From positions 1 to 64,000 of the forward strand of contig JBEIEP010000007.1 of NCBI GenBank assembly GCA_040382935.1: a DNA stretch of 64,000 nt, in the 5' to 3' direction. Made by a program: the position numbers and the translations under genes. The notes below the pieces were generated by a model. That model saw nothing but the letters and a program-made list of their open reading frames with translations. It searched no databases and had not been told where the DNA came from. Shown one piece after another: positions 57,901-64,000 of the stretch. The stretch's first letter is position 1. Every line of letters starts with the position of its first letter. This DNA comes from JALQUL01 sp040382935 (GTDB taxonomy: Bacteria > Pseudomonadota > Gammaproteobacteria > Burkholderiales > Burkholderiaceae_C).

Positions 57901-59043
57901 ATGGACGCACACAACCGCTCAGGCAGCACCGTTAACGCTGGTGAAAAGGCCAAAGCCCTGCAAGCTGCATTGGCGCAAATCGAAAAGCAATTTGGCAAAG
58001 GCACCATCATGCGCCTAGGCGAAGGCGAGGTCATTGAAGACATTCAGGTGGTTTCCACCGGCTCATTAGGCCTGGACGTAGCTCTGGGCGTGGGCGGTTT
58101 GCCAAGGGGGCGCGTCATCGAAATCTATGGCCCGGAGTCATCCGGCAAAACCACTTTAACCCTGCAAGTGATTGCCGAAATGCAAAAGCAAGGCGGCACC
58201 TGCGCTTTTGTGGATGCCGAGCATGCGCTAGATACCCAATACGCCCAAGCACTGGGCGTGAACCTGCAAGACATGCTGATCAGCCAACCCGATACCGGCG
58301 AGCAAGCCCTTGAAATCGTCGATTCCTTGGTGCGCTCAGGCGCGGTTGATCTGGTGGTGATTGATTCGGTGGCAGCCCTCACCCCCAAGGCCGAGCTAGA
58401 AGGTGAAATGGGCGATTCACTGCCCGGCTTGCAAGCCCGCCTCATGAGCCAGGCCTTGCGCAAGCTCACTGCCACCATCAAAAAAGCCAATTGCATGGTG
58501 ATTTTTATCAACCAGATCCGCATGAAGATTGGCGTCATGTTCGGCTCACCCGAAACCACCACTGGTGGCAACGCCCTCAAGTTTTACGCCTCGGTTCGCC
58601 TAGATATCCGTCGCACGGGCACCATCAAAAAAGGTGAAGACTCCATCGGTAACGAAACCAAAGTCAAAGTGGTCAAAAACAAGGTGGCACCTCCCTTCAA
58701 AACCGCCGAATTTGACATCATGTTTGGCACCGGTATCTCCCGCGAGGGCGAAATCATTGACTTGGGCGTACTGCACCGTGTGGTTGAAAAATCCGGAGCC
58801 TGGTACGCCTACAACGGTGAAAAAATTGGACAAGGCCGCGACAACGCGCGGGAATTCCTCAAAGAAAACCCTGACCTGTCTCATGAAATCGAAAACAAAG
58901 TGCGCACGGCCCTCGGCGTCCCTTTACTGCCCAGTCTGGTCACAGGCAGCGCAGCCAAAGACGCTGTGGCCGACAAGGCCCCCGGTTCCAAGCCTGAGTC
59001 CATCCCTAAGGCTGCCAAAGCAGCGCCAGCGCTAACCCTGTAA
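57901..59043 (+). CDS. recA: Recombinase RecA
   Basis: The 380-residue RecA drives homologous recombination and activates LexA cleavage. Walker A is GPESSGKTT (residues 77-85); LDTQYAQALGVNLQDMLISQ, VVIDSVAALTPKAELEGEMG (Walker B and loop L1) and QIRMKIGVMFGSPETTTGGN (L2) are canonical. The C-terminal tail is Lys/Ala-rich instead of acidic, as in many Comamonadaceae. AAAAGGA precedes the ATG. recX follows 30 bp later on the same strand. Confidence 0.97.
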   Translation: MDAHNRSGSTVNAGEKAKALQAALAQIEKQFGKGTIMRLGEGEVIEDIQVVSTGSLGLDVALGVGGLPRGRVIEIYGPESSGKTTLTLQVIAEMQKQGGTCAFVDAEHALDTQYAQALGVNLQDMLISQPDTGEQALEIVDSLVRSGAVDLVVIDSVAALTPKAELEGEMGDSLPGLQARLMSQALRKLTATIKKANCMVIFINQIRMKIGVMFGSPETTTGGNALKFYASVRLDIRRTGTIKKGEDSIGNETKVKVVKNKVAPPFKTAEFDIMFGTGISREGEIIDLGVLHRVVEKSGAWYAYNGEKIGQGRDNAREFLKENPDLSHEIENKVRTALGVPLLPSLVTGSAAKDAVADKAPGSKPESIPKAAKAAPALTL

Positions 59044-59073
59044 CCCACTTGCCAGCCCACGTACTGTCTGCAA

Positions 59074-59607
59074 ATGATGTCTGAACGCGGCGCTAAGCCC
59101 GGCACGTACAGAACGGCCCGCATGACGGACACCACCAGCTCACCCAATGCAGCCGCCTCCCCCAGCCTTAAAAGCCGGGCGCTGCGCTTGCTCGCCCAGC
59201 GTGAACACACCCGCCTTGAGCTACAGCAAAAACTAAGTCCCTACGAGCCCGCGCCCGACGAGTTGAACAGCGTACTTGACCGGCTAGAGCAGGCGGGCCT
59301 GATCAACGAATCTCGCGTGCTGGCATCGGTGTTGTACCGCCGATCCGCGCAGCGCGGAGCGGTTCGCATCACCAACGAGCTGCAGCAAAAAGGGGTGTCA
59401 CCGGCTTTGATCGCGCAGGCTGAGGCTGAACTCAAAACCACAGAGGTGTCTCGTGCCCGCGCCGTCTGGCAAAAAAAGTTCGGAACAGTTGCCGCCACAG
59501 CACAAGAACACGCGCGGCAGTGGCGCTTTATGAGCGGTCGCGGGTTTGATGCCGGCGTGGTACGGCAAATTCTTAGCGCCCACCCCGGTGGGGACGACGA
59601 GGCCTAA
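59074..59607 (+). CDS. recX: Regulatory protein RecX
   Basis: RecX binds RecA filaments and blocks their growth. The 177-residue frame holds the RecX pattern LKSRALRLLAQREHTRLELQ and FMSGRGFDAGVVRQIL with helix repeats in between. The start is uncertain: ATGs at 59074, 59077 and 59122 are in frame and none has a good ribosome site; homology begins near residue 30, so 59122 (161 residues) is also possible. It lies 30 bp after recA, its usual place. Confidence 0.88.
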   Translation: MMSERGAKPGTYRTARMTDTTSSPNAAASPSLKSRALRLLAQREHTRLELQQKLSPYEPAPDELNSVLDRLEQAGLINESRVLASVLYRRSAQRGAVRITNELQQKGVSPALIAQAEAELKTTEVSRARAVWQKKFGTVAATAQEHARQWRFMSGRGFDAGVVRQILSAHPGGDDEA

Positions 59608-59624
59608 CAAGCACCTCAGCCCCG

Positions 59625-60536
59625 CTAAATCCCCAGCATCAAGGACAAATTCTGCACCGCCGCCCCACTGGCGCCTTTGCCCAAGTTGTCCAACCGTGCC
59701 ACCAGCACCGCCTGCCGGTGCTGGTCATTTGCAAACACCCGTAGTTCCAGCCTGTTGCTGTCGTTAAGTGCCAGTGCATCCAACTTGCCGTCCAAGGTGG
59801 GAGGCAACACCTTCACCCATTGGCTGTCCTGGTAATGTGCCGCCAGCGCGTCGTGCAGGTCGGCCGCCTTGGGCTGCTTGGGCAAGAGGTCAAGGTACAG
59901 GGGCAACTGCACCAACATTCCCTGCGCAAAGTTCCCGACCGAGGGCATAAACAGGGGGCGGCGCACCAAGCCGGTATAGGCCATGATCTCAGGAATATGC
60001 TTGTGCGACAGGCCCAGGGCATAAGCCTCGTGCAGTGGTGCCTCCTTTTTTTCATAGGCATCAATCATGCTGCGCCCACCACCCGAGTATCCGCTCACTG
60101 CAGGCAAGTTGACCGGATGGTCAGTGGGCAGCCAACCGGCATCCACCAGTGGGCGGATGAGTGCAATGGCCCCTGTGGCGTAGCACCCCGGATTGGACAC
60201 GTAGCGCGCACGGCGTATGTAGTCTGCCTGCCCCTTGCACAACTCAGGAAAACCGTACACCCAGCCAGGTGAGGTGCGGTGCGCCGTTGAGGCGTCAATC
60301 ACCCGTGGCCCCGGTCCCTCAAGCGCCTCAATCATCGCCACCGATTCCCGCGCGGCGGCGTCGTGCAGGCACAGCACCACCAAGTCCGCCTGCGCCATGC
60401 GCTCCTTCTTAGCCTCTGGGTCTTTGCGCCGGTTGGCATCAATGCCAAGTAGCGTCACGCCGTCAAAACCAAGCAAACGCTCTCGAATCTGTAGCCCCGT
60501 TGTGCCAGCCTCTCCATCAATGAATATCTTGGCCAT
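59625..60536 (-). CDS. argC: N-acetyl-gamma-glutamyl-phosphate reductase (short type)
   Basis: The 303-residue enzyme reduces N-acetylglutamyl phosphate to the semialdehyde with NADPH in arginine synthesis. The cofactor loop is DGEAGTTGLQIRERL (residues 7-21) and the active-site Cys is in NPGCYATG (about residue 117), with SGYSGGGRSMIDAYE around residue 145. Its length fits the type 2 ArgC (about 310 residues) and not the 340-residue E. coli form. It converges on recX and diverges from sucC. Confidence 0.94.
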   Translation of the reverse strand: MAKIFIDGEAGTTGLQIRERLLGFDGVTLLGIDANRRKDPEAKKERMAQADLVVLCLHDAAARESVAMIEALEGPGPRVIDASTAHRTSPGWVYGFPELCKGQADYIRRARYVSNPGCYATGAIALIRPLVDAGWLPTDHPVNLPAVSGYSGGGRSMIDAYEKKEAPLHEAYALGLSHKHIPEIMAYTGLVRRPLFMPSVGNFAQGMLVQLPLYLDLLPKQPKAADLHDALAAHYQDSQWVKVLPPTLDGKLDALALNDSNRLELRVFANDQHRQAVLVARLDNLGKGASGAAVQNLSLMLGI

Positions 60537-60673
60537 ATGTACGCCTCAGTAAGTTCAAATTCAGAATGTTGCAATGCGACATGATACAGTGCGGCTTGTT
60601 TTGGCAAGGCTCGTCACCCGTCAATTTGTACGGTTGCGGCACCACTTTAGCGTTACTAGGAAGAACCAACCCC

Positions 60674-61849
60674 ATGAAAATTCACGAGTACCAAGGCAAG
60701 GAAATCTTGCGTCAGTTTGGTGTGACTGTGCCCCGTGGCATCCCCGCATTCACGATTCAAGAGTCGATTGAAGCGGCACAAAAATTAGGCGGCCCGGTCT
60801 GGGTGGTCAAAGCGCAAATTCACGCCGGTGGGCGTGGTAAAGGCGGTGGCGTCAAATTGGGCCGGTCGATTGACGAAGTCAAAGCGCTGGCCTCTGAGAT
60901 TTTGGGCATGCAGCTCAAAACCCATCAAACTGGCCCAGAAGGCCAAAAAGTGCGCCGCCTGCTGATCGAAGAAGGCGCTGACATCAAAAAAGAATACTAC
61001 GTCTCGGTGGTGACTGACCGTGATACCCAAAAAGTAGCCCTGATTGCGTCCAGCGAGGGCGGCATGGACATCGAAGAAGTGGCCCATAGCACACCCGAAA
61101 AAATCCTCAAAGTCTTTGTTGATCCGGCCATAGGCTTGACCGTCGCGCAAGCCACAGAACTGACCAATGGCATTGGCGTTCCCAGCGGGTCTACCGCCCA
61201 GGCCGTGGACACTTTGCAAAAACTCTACAAATGCTACATGGACACCGACGCCAGCCTGGTCGAGGTCAACCCCCTAATCCTAGAGGGCAACGGCAACATC
61301 AAAGCCTTGGATGCCAAGTTCAATTTTGATTCCAACGCCCTGTACCGCCACCCCGAGATCGTCGCCTACCGCGATTTAGACGAAGAAGACCCCGCAGAGG
61401 TTGAAGCCAGCAAGTTTGACCTAGCCTACATCAGTTTAGATGGCAACATTGGCTGTTTGGTCAATGGTGCAGGTTTGGCCATGGCCACCATGGACACCAT
61501 CAAATTGTTTGGTGCAGAGCCGGCCAACTTCTTGGATGTGGGTGGCGGTGCCACCCCCGAGAAGGTCACCGAAGCCTTCAAAATCATGCTCAAAAACCCC
61601 AAGGTCAAGGCCATTTTGGTCAACATCTTTGGCGGCATCATGAAGTGCGACACCATCGCACAGGGCATTATTACGGCCTGCAAAGCCACCAACCTGAATG
61701 TGCCGCTGGTAGTTCGCATGAAAGGCACCAACGAAGAGCTGGGTAAAAAAATGTTGGCCGAATCTGGCCTGCCCATCATTAGCGCCGACTCTATGGCCGA
61801 GGCGGCTGAGAAAGTGGTCGCCGCAGTCGGTATCGCTGCCAAAGCCTAG
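60674..61849 (+). CDS. sucC: Succinyl-CoA synthetase (ADP-forming) subunit beta
   Basis: The 391-residue beta subunit forms, with SucD, the TCA-cycle enzyme that converts succinyl-CoA to succinate with ATP synthesis. It begins MKIHEYQGKEILRQFGV and has the ATP-grasp region (PVWVVKAQIHAGGRGKGGGV) and GASTPEKVTEAF-type GGGATPEKVTEAF with VNIFGGIMKCDTIA at the subunit interface. I start at ATG 60674 where the family starts; the frame is open further upstream. sucD follows 43 bp later. Confidence 0.97.
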   Translation: MKIHEYQGKEILRQFGVTVPRGIPAFTIQESIEAAQKLGGPVWVVKAQIHAGGRGKGGGVKLGRSIDEVKALASEILGMQLKTHQTGPEGQKVRRLLIEEGADIKKEYYVSVVTDRDTQKVALIASSEGGMDIEEVAHSTPEKILKVFVDPAIGLTVAQATELTNGIGVPSGSTAQAVDTLQKLYKCYMDTDASLVEVNPLILEGNGNIKALDAKFNFDSNALYRHPEIVAYRDLDEEDPAEVEASKFDLAYISLDGNIGCLVNGAGLAMATMDTIKLFGAEPANFLDVGGGATPEKVTEAFKIMLKNPKVKAILVNIFGGIMKCDTIAQGIITACKATNLNVPLVVRMKGTNEELGKKMLAESGLPIISADSMAEAAEKVVAAVGIAAKA

Positions 61850-61892
61850 GTTCTAACCCTTCACCCCACCCAAACAGCACAGGCCACACGTC

Positions 61893-62786
61893 ATGAGCAT
61901 ACTGATTAACAAAGACACCAAAGTTATCACCCAAGGTATTACAGGCAAAACCGGGCAATTCCACACCGAAAAGTGCCAAGAGTACGCCAATGGTAAAAAC
62001 TGCTTCGTTGCAGGCGTCAACCCCAAAAAAGCGGGCGAATCCATTTTTAACATCCCCATCTACGCCTCGGTCAAAGAAGCCGCCGCCAATACCGGTGCCA
62101 CCGTGTCGGTGATCTATGTTCCCCCTGCTGGCGCAGCCGCAGCCATCTGGGAGGCGGTAGAGGCTGATATGGATTTGGCCATCTGTATCACCGAGGGCAT
62201 CCCGGTGCGCGACATGCTAGAAGTGCGCAACCGCATGAAAGCCAAAGAAGCCGCCGGTGGTAAAAAAACCCTGTTGCTAGGCCCCAACTGCCCCGGTTTG
62301 ATAACCCCTGACGAAATCAAAATCGGTATCATGCCCGGTCATATTCATCGCAAAGGCCGCATCGGCGTGGTCAGCCGCTCGGGCACTTTGACCTATGAGG
62401 CAGTAGCCCAGCTTACCGACATCGGTTTGGGCCAGTCCAGCGCCGTGGGAATTGGTGGTGACCCCATCAATGGCCTCAAGCACATTGACGTGATGCGTAT
62501 GTTCAACGACGACCCCGACACTGATGCCGTCATCATGATTGGCGAAATCGGTGGCCCCGACGAAGCCCAGGCCGCTCGTTGGTGCAAAGACAACATGAAA
62601 AAACCCATTGTCGGCTTTATCGCTGGGGTTACTGCACCCGCAGGCAAGCGCATGGGCCATGCCGGTGCCCTGATCTCTGGCGGTGCCGACACCGCAGACG
62701 CCAAGCTCGCTGTAATGGAGGAATGCGGGTTTACTGTGACGCGCAACCCCTCCGAAATGGCCAAATTGCTCAGAAAAATGTTGTAA
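61893..62786 (+). CDS. sucD: Succinyl-CoA synthetase subunit alpha
   Basis: The 297-residue alpha subunit binds CoA and carries the phosphorylated His. The CoA Rossmann start is SILINKDTKVITQGITGKTG, and the active His lies in IAGVTAPAGKRMGHAGALI (about residue 252). VSVIYVPPAGAAAAIWEA and PNCPGLITPDEIKIGIMPGH are conserved. Co-transcribed with sucC. A GAF-GspE-type gene starts 122 bp downstream with its own ribosome site. Confidence 0.97.
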   Translation: MSILINKDTKVITQGITGKTGQFHTEKCQEYANGKNCFVAGVNPKKAGESIFNIPIYASVKEAAANTGATVSVIYVPPAGAAAAIWEAVEADMDLAICITEGIPVRDMLEVRNRMKAKEAAGGKKTLLLGPNCPGLITPDEIKIGIMPGHIHRKGRIGVVSRSGTLTYEAVAQLTDIGLGQSSAVGIGGDPINGLKHIDVMRMFNDDPDTDAVIMIGEIGGPDEAQAARWCKDNMKKPIVGFIAGVTAPAGKRMGHAGALISGGADTADAKLAVMEECGFTVTRNPSEMAKLLRKML

Positions 62787-62908
62787 CCGACCCATACGGT
62801 CACCTTGGACTGTTTGGCCTCCATTCTGACGAACAATTACTTTTTGGGGTGGTTTGACAACGCCATGACCATTTTCTATGGTATACATATCTATAAGGAG
62901 TAATAGGT

Positions 62909-64000
62909 ATGCGTGACCAAGAGGGAGGTAAGCTGGAAATGTCAGATACGGCAACGGTCAATGCGAGCAGTGGCCAAGGCTATGCTCTAAGTGAAGAGTT
63001 CACCTTAGTAGACGAAGGTGCCAAAACCTCCGCGTCCACCTTTGGTGGACCGGTTAGCTTTGAGCAACTGTTTCGTAAAGAAATACTGCAACTGGTACAA
63101 AAGCTTGCCTCTAGCGCAGACCTTGTCGTAACCGTACGGGATCTCGAAGCCGATTTTTGCAAGGTGTTGAATGCCGATCGTGCCAACTTCTACCGGCTTG
63201 ACGTTACTGGGAAAAACTTGGTTACGCAAATCACCTTGCCGGGCGGGAGTAAGCCAGACCTCAAAATTCCCATTACTTCAAAAAGTGTCGCTGGTTATGT
63301 GGCACGCACCAAAGCGGCCGTTAATCTCACCAACGTTTACGATGATGTGGCGCTCAAAGCCATAAGCGCTGACCTGCACTTCCTTAAAGGCATAGACAGC
63401 AAAACAGGCTATAAGACCCGCGAGTTAATCGCTGTGCCAGTCCAAGACAAACAGTTGTTTCTGGGTGTGTTGCAAGTGGTCAACAACAAATCAGAAAAAC
63501 CATTTAATGACTTAGAGCTAGAGGGTGCCAAGATGTTGGCCAAAGCCATAGCCCAAGCTGATATCAAAAATCGTAATTTAGTAGATGACAGTCCTGAGGC
63601 TAGTACAGAAGCTGGCGTACCGGTGCAAAAACCTATAGCTCGGCTGGGTCGACCGGGTCACCGCTACGACGATTTGGTGAAGGCCGGTCTGCTGAGCGAC
63701 AGCGACTTTGCCAAAGCCAGAGCGTCCAGCGGTAAGGACGACGCCCATTTAGAAAACATTTTGATACGAAAGTTTCGTATCACGCCGGCGCAGGTCGGCT
63801 TGGCGTTAAGCCGCTATTACGAGGTACCTTACGAAGCCTACCAATCGCGCCGCGCCAAAGTAGAGGGTTTGCACGCTGCGCTGCGCAGCGAGACCGCCAT
63901 CAGTCTGGGGTGGGTGGCCCTGAGCGAAGAAGACGAAAATACACTTTTAGTGCTATGCGTGGACCCCGAGGCGGTTAAGTTCACCCGCTTGGTGGGGCAA
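62909..64000 (+). CDS. GAF-domain protein with GspE/PilB-like N-terminal region, cut by the window end
   Basis: The frame starts at ATG 62909 with AAGGAG at 62895-62900 and stays open to the last base (364 codons). Residues about 60-225 form a GAF-like sensory domain (SVAGYVARTKAAVNLTNVYD; ELIAVPVQDKQLFLGVLQVV). Residues about 255-360 resemble the N-terminal MshEN/GspE domain of type II secretion/type IV pilus ATPases (DDLVKAGLLSDSDFAKARA, then ITPAQVGLALSRYYEVPYEA). An ATPase domain probably follows outside the window. It may be a pilus or secretion ATPase with ligand-sensing input, and the GAF ligand is unknown. Confidence 0.75.
   Translation, partial: MRDQEGGKLEMSDTATVNASSGQGYALSEEFTLVDEGAKTSASTFGGPVSFEQLFRKEILQLVQKLASSADLVVTVRDLEADFCKVLNADRANFYRLDVTGKNLVTQITLPGGSKPDLKIPITSKSVAGYVARTKAAVNLTNVYDDVALKAISADLHFLKGIDSKTGYKTRELIAVPVQDKQLFLGVLQVVNNKSEKPFNDLELEGAKMLAKAIAQADIKNRNLVDDSPEASTEAGVPVQKPIARLGRPGHRYDDLVKAGLLSDSDFAKARASSGKDDAHLENILIRKFRITPAQVGLALSRYYEVPYEAYQSRRAKVEGLHAALRSETAISLGWVALSEEDENTLLVLCVDPEAVKFTRLVGQ

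Noticed and set aside
1..64000. CRISPR arrays, tRNA, rRNA, phage structural genes, transposase or integrase genes
   Set aside because: None was seen by eye. Tandem repeats are limited to the short units in mod, and no protein resembles a recombinase, although the hotspot structure would suggest one acted.

Overview
The window looks like chromosomal DNA of a betaproteobacterium of the order Burkholderiales, most likely family Comamonadaceae (Rhodoferax/Limnohabitans-like). This is inferred from the recA-recX and sucC-sucD neighbourhood, the box/pca aromatic genes, the MbnP/MbnH pair and moderate GC; no rRNA or tRNA gene is present to test it. Genes are dense on both strands, with many 1-8 bp overlaps.

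Layout. 1-0.9 kb: a cut-off gene end, a 93-bp repeat and a ParD-like/RelE toxin-antitoxin pair. 1-8.7 kb: metabolic genes (enoyl-CoA isomerase type, D-Ala-D-Ala dipeptidase, thioesterase, cupin, Atm1-type ABC exporter, flavin monooxygenase, FMN reductase) with a solitary AAA_14/DUF4143 ATPase behind a long inverted repeat. 8.8-12.6 kb: a probable copper cassette (DUF2946, MbnP, MbnH, outer-membrane barrel). 12.6-18.2 kb: a MocR regulator divergent from lysE-type exporter, EamA exporter, aminotransferase and PhzF genes, with a 163-bp hairpin element in the divergent promoter. 18.4-21.8 kb: small and membrane proteins. 21.8-26.4 kb: remains of a benzoyl-CoA (box) pathway (boxB fragment, boxA, pcaF) and ggt.

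26.4-34.4 kb is an accessory hotspot between ggt and argG. It holds a NYN-ribonuclease gene, HigBA, a broken hicA with intact hicB, an orphan Phd antitoxin and a type III restriction-modification island (RHH protein, Mod, DUF4160, DUF2442, Res). Two segments are bounded by duplicated 3' ends of the flanking core genes: the end of ggt recurs after the NYN gene, and the last 28 codons of argG recur 5.4 kb away at the far side of the R-M island. This suggests repeated insertion at gene 3' ends that leaves the core gene intact.

34.3-40.7 kb: argG, an RsuA-like protein lacking the catalytic Asp, and a MoxR-DUF58-transglutaminase operon. 40.8-48.9 kb: a TetR regulator divergent from an eight-gene lipid-modification operon (FAD oxidoreductase, DUF1365, cyclopropane-synthase-like methyltransferase, chalcone-isomerase-like, MFS, DUF3833, SDR, NTF2-like), whose homologues elsewhere are usually governed by sigma-E/ChrR. 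49-54 kb: a gentisate dioxygenase remnant, a COG2509 flavoprotein, YcaQ-type glycosylase and a fused fatty-acid-hydroxylase/lysoplasmalogenase. 54-64 kb: gcdH, a MltD-type transglycosylase, a MarR regulator, recA (with LexA box), recX, argC, sucCD and the start of a GAF-GspE-type protein that runs off the end.

Besides genes, three repeat families link distant parts of the window: the 93-bp repeat (2 copies), the 163-bp inverted-repeat element (one complete copy, three partial), and the duplicated gene ends at the hotspot.
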